From Streptomyces ochraceiscleroticus (GTDB lineage Bacteria > Actinomycetota > Actinomycetes > Streptomycetales > Streptomycetaceae), in contig NZ_JOAX01000006.1 in assembly GCF_000720485.1 (NCBI RefSeq), positions 189,792 to 253,791 on the forward strand: a DNA stretch of 64,000 nucleotides, read 5' to 3'. Below the pieces are notes generated by a model. It made no database searches. It saw only the letters and a list, made by a program, of their open reading frames with translations, and was not told where the DNA came from. Positions 31,491 through 39,847 of this stretch are shown one piece after another. Numbering within the stretch: the stretch's first letter is position 1; each line of letters starts with the position of its first letter. Both the position numbers and the translations under genes were made by a program.

Positions 31491-33446
31491 TCAGTCCTTC
31501 GCCGCCGCGTCCTGCAGCTCGCGCACCTTCGCGAGGAAGTCACCGATGAACGGGTCGGCGATCTTGACGGGGCCGTGCGGGCGGGTCTCCTCCGGGTCGG
31601 AGGTGATCTTCCCGGCGGAGGTGGCGTCGGCGTCCATGGCGGCACGTTCCTTCGCGGCCCGCGCCGTGTCCCCGTCCTGAACCGCCGTCAGCGTGGCCAG
31701 GCCGTGCCGCATTGCCGAGCCCCACAGCTCCGTGGCGTCCAGCCAGCGGTCGGCGTCGTGCAGGAAGAGCTTGTCGGGCACCCCGGCGCGCAGCACGCCC
31801 GGCGTCCGCACGATGTCCTCGACGGTCGGGCTCAGCTTCTTCACCGCGGCCCGCGGGTCGGTGTCGTACGCCTTCCAGAACTCCGCCAGCCGGGCGCTGA
31901 GCACCGGGGCCTGCGGCTGCCACGGCGTCTCACCGAAGGTGGGCGCCATGTGGTTGAGGTCCACGAAGGTCTGCACGGCGTCGGCGACCCGCGGGTCGCC
32001 GCCCGCGAGGTGCAGCGCGGACTGCCGGGCCGAGCGGGTCACGTCGTAACCGCGGTCGTTCCAGGCGAAGTCGGCGATGGTGAAGACGGCGAGCTTGCTG
32101 GCCGCTTCCTGGTTCATCGGGTTGGAGACGACGCCGCTGAGGTGGTCGGAGAGGCTCGCCTCGCGCTTGTCGTACGGGGCGAGCAGCAGCCGCCCTGCGG
32201 TCTGGCCGTAGTCGTTGACGGGGTAGTTGTCCCAGACGAAGACCTTGCGGCCGAACAGCTCGGCGGCCTTGGCGGCCTGGTCGTTGGTGATCTCCGACGG
32301 CACGACCTCGGTGCCGGTCCACATCACCTCGACGTCCTTGTCCAGCGCCGAGCGCAGCTTCTGCTTGTACGCGGTGTCGGTGAGGTCGCCGTACTCGGTG
32401 GGGACCATCTGGAGCGGGTTGGTGCCCTCATGGGTGGCGACGAAGTCGTGCTGGACGGTGTTGAGCAGGCCCACCTGTGCCTCGGCGGCGGGGCCGCGGC
32501 CCGGCGCGCCGAATTTCTGCTCGTCCCCCGCGCAGTTCCACTTGGTGTAGCTGATGTCGTCCAGCGGGACGGAGAAGGAGCGTACGCCCAGGTCGTACAG
32601 CGACTGCAGCTTGGCGGTGAGCGCCTTGACGTCGGCCGGGTCGGAATAGCAGATGGAGTTGCCGGGCGAGACGGCGAACGTGAAGCGGACATGGTTCCCG
32701 GTCGCGCGCTTCACCAGTGCGCCCAGCTCGGCGAGCTTTTCGGCGGGATAGGGGTCGCGCCACTTCTCGCGGTGGTACGGGTCGTCCTTCGGCGCGTAGA
32801 CGTAGGTGTTGGACTTCACCTCGCCGAGGAAGTCCATCTGGTCCAGGCGCTCTTCGTTCGTCCACGGGGAGCCGTAGAAGCCCTCGATGGAGCCGCGCAG
32901 CGGCATGGACGGGAAGTCGGAGACGGCGGCCCCGGCGATCCGGCCCTTGGTGATCAGGCCGCGCAGGGTCTGCACGGCGTAGTACTGGCCTGCGGCGTCG
33001 GTGCCACCGAGCGCGACGGTGGCGCGCTGCTGCCGGCCGGTCGCGACCCGCAGCGCGTATCCCTCGTCGTGCGTCGGTACGTCGGTGCCGCGCAGGGCCG
33101 CCGCCACGTCCGGGCGGCCGGCCGGGCCGAGCAGCACGGTGAGCGGGGCGTGACCCGTGGCACGGGCGGTGACATCGATGTCATGGATGCCGTGCGCGCG
33201 CAGCGTCTCGGTGAGCAGCCGCCGGGCTGCCGCGTCGGTGTCCTTGCCGGCGACGATCTCGGCGCGGCCGCCGAGCGGGACGTCGGCCGAGGCCCGGGAC
33301 AGGTGCTGGGGCGTCGGCGAGATCACGGGGAGCGGCTGTGCGGGCGCGGGCTCCGGGGCCGCGCCCGCCGAGGGCGCCGTGCCGAGCGTGGCGGCGGCGA
33401 GCAGGACGGCGAGCGAGCCGGTGCGGGATCTGGAGAGGACGGTCAC
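31491..33446 (-). CDS. Secreted GH84 beta-N-acetylglucosaminidase (hyaluronidase/NagJ-like)
   Basis: A 651-residue exported glycoside hydrolase. After a signal peptide (LAVLLAAATLG ... AGA) comes a GH20b-like N-terminal domain (about 35-160, PVISPTPQHLS). The GH84 catalytic barrel starts at RGSIEGFYGSPWTNEERLDQ, with the catalytic aspartate pair in FSVPLDDISYTKWN near residue 295. A helical C-terminal region (about 480-651) completes the usual bacterial plan. The expected action is removal of terminal beta-GlcNAc from extracellular glycans, with substrate-assisted catalysis. GTG 33446 follows GGAGG; the longer frame lacks a signal. Cell-wall or chitin-derived substrates are plausible. Confidence 0.9.
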   Translation of the reverse strand: MTVLSRSRTGSLAVLLAAATLGTAPSAGAAPEPAPAQPLPVISPTPQHLSRASADVPLGGRAEIVAGKDTDAAARRLLTETLRAHGIHDIDVTARATGHAPLTVLLGPAGRPDVAAALRGTDVPTHDEGYALRVATGRQQRATVALGGTDAAGQYYAVQTLRGLITKGRIAGAAVSDFPSMPLRGSIEGFYGSPWTNEERLDQMDFLGEVKSNTYVYAPKDDPYHREKWRDPYPAEKLAELGALVKRATGNHVRFTFAVSPGNSICYSDPADVKALTAKLQSLYDLGVRSFSVPLDDISYTKWNCAGDEQKFGAPGRGPAAEAQVGLLNTVQHDFVATHEGTNPLQMVPTEYGDLTDTAYKQKLRSALDKDVEVMWTGTEVVPSEITNDQAAKAAELFGRKVFVWDNYPVNDYGQTAGRLLLAPYDKREASLSDHLSGVVSNPMNQEAASKLAVFTIADFAWNDRGYDVTRSARQSALHLAGGDPRVADAVQTFVDLNHMAPTFGETPWQPQAPVLSARLAEFWKAYDTDPRAAVKKLSPTVEDIVRTPGVLRAGVPDKLFLHDADRWLDATELWGSAMRHGLATLTAVQDGDTARAAKERAAMDADATSAGKITSDPEETRPHGPVKIADPFIGDFLAKVRELQDAAAKD

Positions 33447-33703
33447 GTGGCCTCCGGGGTGCGGTCGGACGGCGGGAACGCGGACGGCCCATGGGGGGTG
33501 AGCGGAACGGGGGCCTGAACCGTCCGCAAGCCTCCGACATGCGGGAACGTACGTCAATGCCGTCGAGTCCAGCAGGACTTGGAGTTTTGTCCGCGTGTTT
33601 CGCCCTGGTGCCCTGCGGGCACATCCGCCCGCGCCTCGCAGTGGCGACCGCGCTAACGGCCCAACCCCGGGTGCGGTCCCGCGGCGGCGCGTGCAGGCTC
33701 CTG

Positions 33704-33723
33704 TCTGACGTCACATCTGACGT
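33704..33723. promoter_or_regulatory. TGACGTCA palindrome and direct TCTGACGT repeats upstream of a secreted-protein gene
   Basis: TCTGACGT occurs at 33704-33711 and 33716-33723, 12 bases apart. The first copy is part of the perfect 8-bp palindrome TGACGTCA (33706-33713). The site is 28-48 bases before ATG 33752, around the expected promoter. The rest of the 305-base gap 33447-33751 holds no gene and no other recognised signal. Confidence 0.4.
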
Positions 33724-33751
33724 AATCCCACCCACGGACAGGAGCCGCCCC

Positions 33752-34312
33752 ATGCGCGCACGCCGACTGGCTGCCACGCTCGCCCTCACGACGCTCAGCC
33801 TCACCACGCTCACCTCGCTGGCCGCCGCCCCCGGCCCGGCCGCCGCCCACGAACGGCTGGACTCCGGCCACCCGGACCACGTCCGGCACGACCTGGCGAA
33901 GGCCCGGCATGCCACCTCCCGGTTCACCGACGAGCGGGAGGCCGTCAAGGCGGGCTACAAGCGCACCGACGAGTGCGTCAGCTCGACGGAGGGCGGCATG
34001 GGGTACCACTACGTCAAGGGCGAGTACATCGGCTCCACCGACCCGGCGAAGCCCGCGGTGCTCGTCTACGTCCCGGGCCATGACGGCAAGCGCCGGCTGG
34101 GCGCCCTGGAGTACGTCGTCCTCGACCGCGACAAGAACGTGAACACCGACGACGACCGGCCGAGGATGTTCGGCCGCGGATTCGACGGCCCGATGCCCGG
34201 TCACGCGCCGGAGATGCCGATCCACTACGACCTGCACGTCTGGCTGTACAAGCACAATCCCGACGGGCTGCTGGCGATGTTCAACCCGCACGTGCACTGC
34301 CCCGCCTCCTGA
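33752..34312 (+). CDS. Secreted conserved hypothetical protein, histidine-rich C-terminus
   Basis: A 186-residue exported protein with a clear signal peptide (MRARRLAATLALTTLSLTTL, then AAA near residue 33). The mature part has two cysteines (DECVSSTEG and PHVHCP) and a C-terminal run with HYDLHVWLYKHNPDG and NPHVHC. These give several closely spaced histidines that could bind a metal. The GMGYHYVKGEY and GALEYVVLD blocks recall a widespread family of short exported proteins of unknown role. The start has AGGAG seven bases upstream. It is followed by a strong terminator, so it is monocistronic. No function is proposed. Confidence 0.78.
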   Translation: MRARRLAATLALTTLSLTTLTSLAAAPGPAAAHERLDSGHPDHVRHDLAKARHATSRFTDEREAVKAGYKRTDECVSSTEGGMGYHYVKGEYIGSTDPAKPAVLVYVPGHDGKRRLGALEYVVLDRDKNVNTDDDRPRMFGRGFDGPMPGHAPEMPIHYDLHVWLYKHNPDGLLAMFNPHVHCPAS

Positions 34313-34327
34313 CCACGCGGCCGCGGC

Positions 34328-34365
34328 GCGGCGCCCCTCCCCCGTCAGCGGTGGAGGGGCGCCGC
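34328..34365 (+). terminator. Hairpin terminator after the secreted-protein gene
   Basis: A 13-bp perfect stem containing GGCGCCCCTCC and GGAGGGGCGCC with a 12-base loop, 15 bases past the stop codon. Confidence 0.75.
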
Positions 34366-34495
34366 CGCGTCGGTCACCGGGACGGGACGTTCGTCACCAA
34401 GATCTTCGCTGACGAGACGCCGCCCGACTCCTGATCCTAGGATCGGGACCGTGTCCGTACGGCGAACGTCCCGCAGCACCGCAGGAGAGCACCGC

Positions 34496-35728
34496 ATGAC
34501 CGACCCGCACCGGCTGGCCTGGCTCGATGTCACCTCCGGCGTCGCGGGGGACATGCTGCTCGGCGCGCTGGTCGACGCCGGTGCCGCGCCGGAGGCCGTG
34601 CAGCAGGCGATCGACGCGGTGGTACCGGGCGCGGTGCGGCTGACGCAGGCGGCCGTCACCCGCGCCGGGCTGCGCGCCACGAAGGTCGGCGTCGAGCCGC
34701 TGGCCGAGGACCATCCGCACCGCACCTGGCGCTCCATCAGGGTCCGGATCGAGGAAGCCGGGCTGCCGGCGCCCGTGGCCGACCGGGCCCTGGCGGCCTT
34801 CGGCCGGCTCGCGGCGGCGGAGGCGCGGGTGCATGGCGTGCCGGTCGAGGAGGTGCACTTCCACGAGGTCGGCGCGTGGGACTCGATAGCGGACGTGGTC
34901 GGGGTCTGCGCCGCGCTGCACGACCTCGGGATCGCGCGGATCACCGCGAGCGCGGCCGCGCTGGGCTCCGGGCGGGTGCGCACGGCGCACGGCGAGCTCC
35001 CGGTGCCGGTGCCCGCCGTGCTCGAACTGGCCGCGGGCTGGGAGGTGGTGGGCGGCGGCACGGGCGAGCTGGCCACCCCGACCGGCATGGCGCTGGTGAC
35101 CGCACTGGCTGCGGAGTGCGGCGATCTGCCGCGGCTGCGGGCCGAGGCGACCGGGGTGGGCGCCGGTACGAAGGACACACCGGGGCGGCCGAACGTCGTA
35201 CGGGTGGTGATCGGCACCCCGGCGGATGCCGCGTCCGGGACCGACGAGGAGATCTCCGCCGTCGTCCTGGAGGCCAACGTCGACGATCTGGACCCGCGGC
35301 TGTGGCCCGGTGTGCTCGCCTCGCTCCTGACGGCCGGCGCCTCGGACGCCTGGCTGGTCCCGATCCTGATGAAGAAGGGCCGCCCGGCGCACACCCTCCG
35401 CGTGCTGGCGCCGCGGCAGCGCGCCGACGCGCTGCGCGACCTGGTCTTCCGGGAGACCAGCACGATCGGGGTCCGCGAGTCGGCCGTACGGAAGACCGCA
35501 CTGGAGCGGACGTGGATACGCGTCCCCATGGCGGGCGACGACGAGGTGCCGGTCAAGGTCGCCCACCGCGGTGGCGTGATCGTACGGGCCACCCCCGAAT
35601 TCGAGGACGTGGCGGCCCTCGCCGCGGATCGGGGGCAGCCGGTCGTCACGCTGCTGGACGCCGCGGCCGCGGCGGCAGTGGCATCCGGGCTGGTCCCGGG
35701 CGCCGAACTGCCGACCGGCCGGAGGTAG
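34496..35728 (+). CDS. larC: Nickel-insertion protein LarC, continuous reading frame
   Basis: A 410-residue LarC, the enzyme that inserts nickel into the pincer pyridinium cofactor of LarA-type racemases. The N-terminal half starts WLDVTSGVAGDMLLGALVDAG and has VEEVHFHEVGAWDSIADVVG with histidines. The C-terminal half has VLEANVDDLDPRLWPGVLA and ILMKKGRPAHTLRVLAP. In Lactiplantibacillus plantarum larC is split and made by programmed frameshifting; here one frame covers both halves. ATG 34496 follows GCAGGAG. It converges on the larB-larE-larA operon with only 6 bases between the stops. This gene is on the opposite strand from its partners. Confidence 0.9.
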   Translation: MTDPHRLAWLDVTSGVAGDMLLGALVDAGAAPEAVQQAIDAVVPGAVRLTQAAVTRAGLRATKVGVEPLAEDHPHRTWRSIRVRIEEAGLPAPVADRALAAFGRLAAAEARVHGVPVEEVHFHEVGAWDSIADVVGVCAALHDLGIARITASAAALGSGRVRTAHGELPVPVPAVLELAAGWEVVGGGTGELATPTGMALVTALAAECGDLPRLRAEATGVGAGTKDTPGRPNVVRVVIGTPADAASGTDEEISAVVLEANVDDLDPRLWPGVLASLLTAGASDAWLVPILMKKGRPAHTLRVLAPRQRADALRDLVFRETSTIGVRESAVRKTALERTWIRVPMAGDDEVPVKVAHRGGVIVRATPEFEDVAALAADRGQPVVTLLDAAAAAAVASGLVPGAELPTGRR

Positions 35729-35734
35729 CCGTAC

Positions 35735-36412
35735 TCAGCAGGGCGCCGCGATCTGGGCCGCCATGTGGCCCGCCCCGTAGCCGTTGTCGATGTTGACCAC
35801 CGCGACGCCCGGGGCGCAGGCGTTGAGCATGGTCAGCAGGGGGGCGAGGCCGCCGAAGGCGGCGCCGTAGCCGACCGAGGTCGGGACGGCGACGACCGGC
35901 GCCGCGATCAGGCCGGCCACGACGCCGGGGAGGGCGCCGTCCATGCCGGCGACGACCACGACGGCCCGTGCGGCGCGCAGCCGGTCGAGTTTGCCGAGGA
36001 CGCGGTGCAGCCCGGCCACGCCCACGTCCGCCACGAAGTCGGTCTCCCGGCCGAGGTAGGCGGCGGTGAGCAGGGCTTCCCGCGCCACGGGGAGGTCGGA
36101 GGTACCCGCGCAGACCACGACCACCTTGCCACCGGCCGGCGGGGGCGGCTCCGGTGGCCAGGCGAGCAGCCGGGCCTCCGCGTCATGGCGCGCTTCGGGG
36201 AGTTCGGCGAGTACCGCCTTGGCGTGGCCGTCGTCCGCGCGGGTGAAGAGGGTGACCGGGTCGGCGCCCTTCTCCCGTACGGCGGCGGCGATGGCGGCGA
36301 CCTGGGCGGCCGTCTTCCCCTCGCAGTAGACGGCCTCCGGGTAGCCCCGCCGGGCGGCCCGGTCGTGATCCAGCTCCGCGAGGCCCGTGAGGTCCGGCGT
36401 GCTCTCAGCCAT
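35735..36412 (-). CDS. larB: LarB, pyridinium-3,5-biscarboxylic acid mononucleotide synthase
   Basis: A 225-residue LarB (AIR-carboxylase-like C-terminal domain) that carboxylates and hydrolyses nicotinic acid adenine dinucleotide to start the nickel-pincer cofactor. Visible are YPEAVYCEGKT, VVVCAGTSDLPVAREA and AGMDGALPGVVAGLIAAPVV, then VPTSVGYGAAFGG and NIDNGYGAGHMA. ATG 36412 is chosen because the family start begins there; it overlaps the larE stop by 8 bases. It is the last gene of larA-larE-larB. Confidence 0.9.
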   Translation of the reverse strand: MAESTPDLTGLAELDHDRAARRGYPEAVYCEGKTAAQVAAIAAAVREKGADPVTLFTRADDGHAKAVLAELPEARHDAEARLLAWPPEPPPPAGGKVVVVCAGTSDLPVAREALLTAAYLGRETDFVADVGVAGLHRVLGKLDRLRAARAVVVVAGMDGALPGVVAGLIAAPVVAVPTSVGYGAAFGGLAPLLTMLNACAPGVAVVNIDNGYGAGHMAAQIAAPC

Positions 36413-37277
36413 GGCGGCCGCCCCCCGTCGCGCTGACCAGCGGCAGTGTGAAGGCACCCGACTGGATGCCCGCCAGGTCGACCGCGACCATGCGGAAGCC
36501 GGCCGCGCGCACCGCGCTCAGTACCGCCTCGCGCAGCTCCCCGGAGGCGGCCCGCGCGATGTCCTCGACCGGCAGCTCGACGCGTGCCACGTCCCCGTGG
36601 TGCCGGACCCGGCAGTCGCCGAACCCCAGCCCCCGCAGCGCCTTCTCGGCCTGCTCGATCTGGCCGAGCTTGGCGGGCGAGACCTCTTCGAAGTGCGGGA
36701 TGCGGGAGGCCAGGCAGGGCGCGGCCGGCTTGTCGGCGCTGGGGAGTCCGAGGGCGCGGGCGAGGCGGCGCACGGCTGCCTTGTCCAGACCGGCGTCGGC
36801 GAGCGGCCGCAGCACGCGGTGCTCCGTGGCGGCGCGGCTGCCGGGGCGGTCCGGCCGGCGGGCGTCGTCCGCGTTCTCCCCGTACGCGACCGCCGCGAGG
36901 CCGTGTGCCTCGACGACCTCGTCCGAGATCCTGGTGAACAGCTCGTCCTTGCAGTGGAAGCAGCGGTCCGGTCCGTTGGCACGGTACGCCGCCGACTCCC
37001 CTTCGTACGTGGTGACTTCGATGACCCGGGCGCCGATGGAGGCGGCCACCTCGTGGGCCCCGGCGCGTTCGTCGGCGGCGAGGCTGGGCGAGACGCCGAG
37101 GACCGCGACGACCTGCTCGGCACCGAGCGCCCGTACGGCCAGCGCCAGCAGCAGCGAGGAGTCCACGCCGCCGGAGAAGGCGACGCCCAGGGGCGCGGCG
37201 CCGTGCAGCAGTACGGCCACTTCATCCGCAATGGCGGCGTCCCGGCCGGTCAGCACAGGCAGGTGCGGGGGTGTCAT
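36405..37277 (-). CDS. larE: LarE, ATP-dependent sulfur transferase of the nickel-pincer cofactor pathway
   Basis: A 290-residue PP-loop protein with AFSGGVDSSLLLALAVRALG near residues 33-52. LarE adenylates the biscarboxylate intermediate and donates sulfur. RCFHCKDELF and PCLASRIPHFEEVS are conserved; the cysteine in PCLASR corresponds to the position of the sacrificial cysteine described for LarE. GAGGAG lies seven bases before ATG 37277. Its start is within 11 bases of the larA stop, and its 3' end overlaps larB, so the genes form one operon. Confidence 0.9.
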   Translation of the reverse strand: MTPPHLPVLTGRDAAIADEVAVLLHGAAPLGVAFSGGVDSSLLLALAVRALGAEQVVAVLGVSPSLAADERAGAHEVAASIGARVIEVTTYEGESAAYRANGPDRCFHCKDELFTRISDEVVEAHGLAAVAYGENADDARRPDRPGSRAATEHRVLRPLADAGLDKAAVRRLARALGLPSADKPAAPCLASRIPHFEEVSPAKLGQIEQAEKALRGLGFGDCRVRHHGDVARVELPVEDIARAASGELREAVLSAVRAAGFRMVAVDLAGIQSGAFTLPLVSATGGGRHG

Positions 37278-37287
37278 GTGCGGCTCC

Positions 37288-38604
37288 TCAGTGGGTGCGC
37301 AGCCGGTGGAGGATCTCGCCCGCGTGCGGCACCACCAGGGTCTCCGGGTCGGCGGCGAAGGCGTCGGGGTCGACCTCGGCCGGGTCGAGGTGATTCAGGT
37401 TCGCGGCGCGTACGACGTCCTCGGGGATGCCGGTGGCGAGCGTGACCGTGAGGCGGCACCGTTCCTCGCCCGTCGCCGCGTCGTACGTGCCCGCGCCGCG
37501 CAGGTGCGTGGAGTGGGCCAGTACGCCCCAGTGCAGGTGCCGGAAGCGGTCCCACTGCTCGGTGAAGTAGTCGCGGCAGTGGTAGCCGATGTCGGCGATC
37601 TCCGGGTGCATGGCGGAGAGCTGGGTGATGTGCGGCGCGTAGAGGACGACCTCACCGCCGTCCGCGACGACCGGCTCCAGTTTGTAGAAGCCCTTGGCGG
37701 CGGTCCAGATGTCCTCGTACTTCTCGGGCATGACCGACAGCACGCGCTTCACGGGCGCGTCGAGGTAGCGGACGTGGGTCTCGGCGGAGACCTCGGCGGC
37801 CGCGGCCCAGGCGGCTTCCGGGGTGCCGCACGCGACGGAGTGCAGCGCGCCCGCCGTGCCGGACTGCGCGACGACGCAGAGGGCGAGGCGGCGGCCGGGG
37901 ATGAGTGCCGCGGCCTCGTCGATGAGCGCGCGTACCGGCGTGATGCCGCGGGTGCCGATGATCTCCGCACTGCTGATCAGGGCGCCGAGCCAGTGCGAGA
38001 GGTCGATGATCTCCGCGCCCGCGACGCCGGGGAAGAAGTACTTGTTGCCGCCGGAGAAGCCGACGACCTCGTGCGGGAAGACCGGGCCGAGCACGAGGGT
38101 GACGTCGTGGTCGACGACGGCACGGTTCAGGCGGACGTCGACGGCCTGGCGCAGCAGCCCGCCGGACAGCTCGCCGACCCGCTCGGCGGAGATGGTGCCG
38201 AGCGAAACGAAGGTCCCCGGGTCCCACCACTCGTGGTTCCGTACGGTCATGCCCGGATAGCAGTCCTCAAGGCCGCCCTCCGGATAGCCGAGGTGCTGGG
38301 CCAGCCGGGCTTCGTCCATCGCGGCATGGGTGCCGAGCGCGATCAGTACGGTCAGCCGGCTCACCCGCCCGGCGAGCGCGCCGTGCACCGCGGAGAGCAA
38401 CAACGGCAGCGGACAGCTACGGGTCCCGTCGGGCACGACAACACAGACACTCCGGCCGTCCAGCCCGGCACCACCGAGCTGCCCGGCAACAAACTCCGTC
38501 ACCTGCGCCTCACTGAGCACAGTGCCGGGCCCACCGATGCATGCGGCCGCGGGCGCCGGTCCCCCGCCCTCGTGCGCGTCCGCCGAGTACGCGTTCTCCC
38601 TCAT
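37288..38604 (-). CDS. larA: LarA-family nickel-pincer racemase/epimerase
   Basis: A 438-residue LarA-like (DUF2088) enzyme. Lys188 in GFSGGNKYFFPG, His178 in FPHEV and His204 in DLSHW keep the same spacing (10 and 16 residues) as His174, Lys184 and His200 of L. plantarum LarA, the cofactor-attachment lysine and two catalytic or nickel-binding histidines. It should carry the pincer cofactor made by LarB, LarE and LarC. Lactate racemisation is the best-known activity, but the family includes racemases and epimerases for other 2-hydroxyacids. The lutABC oxidation genes 4 kb away favour lactate. It is first in the larA-larE-larB operon. Confidence 0.85.
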   Translation of the reverse strand: MRENAYSADAHEGGGPAPAAACIGGPGTVLSEAQVTEFVAGQLGGAGLDGRSVCVVVPDGTRSCPLPLLLSAVHGALAGRVSRLTVLIALGTHAAMDEARLAQHLGYPEGGLEDCYPGMTVRNHEWWDPGTFVSLGTISAERVGELSGGLLRQAVDVRLNRAVVDHDVTLVLGPVFPHEVVGFSGGNKYFFPGVAGAEIIDLSHWLGALISSAEIIGTRGITPVRALIDEAAALIPGRRLALCVVAQSGTAGALHSVACGTPEAAWAAAAEVSAETHVRYLDAPVKRVLSVMPEKYEDIWTAAKGFYKLEPVVADGGEVVLYAPHITQLSAMHPEIADIGYHCRDYFTEQWDRFRHLHWGVLAHSTHLRGAGTYDAATGEERCRLTVTLATGIPEDVVRAANLNHLDPAEVDPDAFAADPETLVVPHAGEILHRLRTH

Positions 38605-38669
38605 GCCGAAACGATCTCCGAGCCCGGGCCCCGGCCGCAAGGGTGTGCGCGCAACTCCGCACAACACGA

Positions 38670-38701
38670 AGGGCCGCCCCCGCACTCGCGGAGGCGGCCC
38701 T
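38670..38701 (-). terminator. Hairpin between the YceI-fusion gene and larA
   Basis: AGGGCCGCC and GGCGGCCCT form a 9-bp perfect stem around a 14-base loop, 22 bases past the YceI-fusion stop. It insulates larA from the upstream gene. Confidence 0.65.
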
Positions 38702-38723
38702 GGCCGCGGGTGTGCCGTCCGGT

Positions 38724-39635
38724 CTACTCCGGCGGAGTCGGCGTGTCCTCGCAGCGGTACATGGCCTGCATGTCGAGCTCCAGCTTGACCGTGGGGCCGA
38801 CGACGGCGATGCCGCGGGCGAGCATGTTGCGCCAGTTGAGGGTGTAGTCCTCGCGGTGCAGCTCGGTCGTGGCGCGGGCGGCGCAGCGCAGTTCCTCGCC
38901 GTAGCCGCCGTTGACGGCGCCGAGGTAGTCGGTGTCGAGGGAGACGGTACGGCTGACGCCGTGCATCTCCAGGACGCCCTGCACGGTCCACTTCGCGCCG
39001 CCCTTGTGGATGAAGCGGGTGGAGGCGAAGTGCAGGTACGGGTAGTTCTCGACGTCCAGGAAGTCCGCCGAGCGGAGGTGGCCGTCCCGGGTGTTGTTGC
39101 CGGTGTTGATGCTCGCCGCCTCGATGCGTACCTCGATGCGCGAGTCGGCCATGTCCGGGGCGACCCGGATGCCGCCCTGGAAGCGGGTGAACCGGCCGTG
39201 CACGTTGGCCATGCCGACGTGCTTGGCGATGAACCGGATCGCGGTGTGCGGCGGGTCGAAGAGCCACGTGCCGGGCTGGGGCAGCTCGGGCGGTGTCGAG
39301 GACTCCAGCCGGATCGACGAGAGCGGCAGGGTCTCGCCCTCCCGGACGTCGATGGTCTGCCGGTTCGGCTGCAGACCGTCGGAGGCGATCAGGACGCTGT
39401 ACCGGCCGACGGGCAGCGTCACGAAGAACAGACCGTACGGATCCGTCGTCAGCTTCGCCACCACCTGCCCGCCGTGTGCGGAGGTCACGGTGACCTCGGC
39501 CCCGGGCAGCGGCTCACCGAGCGGGTCGAGCACCTCACAGTTGAAGGCACCCGCACCCGGGGGGACGGGGTGCAGGAGGCCGGCTCCGCGCGGGCCACGG
39601 CCGGCCCGCTTCCTCCGGAGCAGTGCGATGGGCAT
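38724..39635 (-). CDS. Carboxypeptidase-regulatory-like domain fused to YceI domain
   Basis: A 303-residue protein. The first part (about 30-110) is a transthyretin-like carboxypeptidase regulatory domain (FNCEVLDPLGEPLPGAEVTV, GRYSVLIASDGLQPNRQTI). The second (about 120-300) is a YceI lipocalin-like domain (GTWLFDPPHTAIRFIAKHVG, GRFTRFQGGIRVAPDM, SADFLDVENYPYLHFASTRF). YceI proteins bind polyisoprenoids or other lipids. Unlike classical YceI, no signal peptide is evident: the N-terminus is MPIALLRRKRAGRGPRGAG, so the protein is probably cytoplasmic or uses an unconventional route. Position between the lar and lut genes may be coincidental. Confidence 0.84.
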   Translation of the reverse strand: MPIALLRRKRAGRGPRGAGLLHPVPPGAGAFNCEVLDPLGEPLPGAEVTVTSAHGGQVVAKLTTDPYGLFFVTLPVGRYSVLIASDGLQPNRQTIDVREGETLPLSSIRLESSTPPELPQPGTWLFDPPHTAIRFIAKHVGMANVHGRFTRFQGGIRVAPDMADSRIEVRIEAASINTGNNTRDGHLRSADFLDVENYPYLHFASTRFIHKGGAKWTVQGVLEMHGVSRTVSLDTDYLGAVNGGYGEELRCAARATTELHREDYTLNWRNMLARGIAVVGPTVKLELDMQAMYRCEDTPTPPE

Positions 39636-39847
39636 GCCATCACCTTTCTACGCGGTGCATGTCAACAGGACCCCTGGGGCGGGGTCGTGGGAGAGGGGGG
39701 TGACGGTGACCAGGACCGTCCCTGTGCCCACGATTTCATGCGCCGCACTGTGCTACCCACTCGCCCCCACGGCATTGACCTGGGCAAACTCGGGCGCAAT
39801 GGCACGAAGCGCGAGACGTTCACCCCTCGTACACACGCCCGTTGCCG

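Noticed and set aside
33566..33579. AGTCC-N4-GGACT repeat upstream of the GH84 gene as a possible DasR or ROK operator
   Set aside because: Arms are only five bases and the sequence does not match the DasR consensus as I know it.
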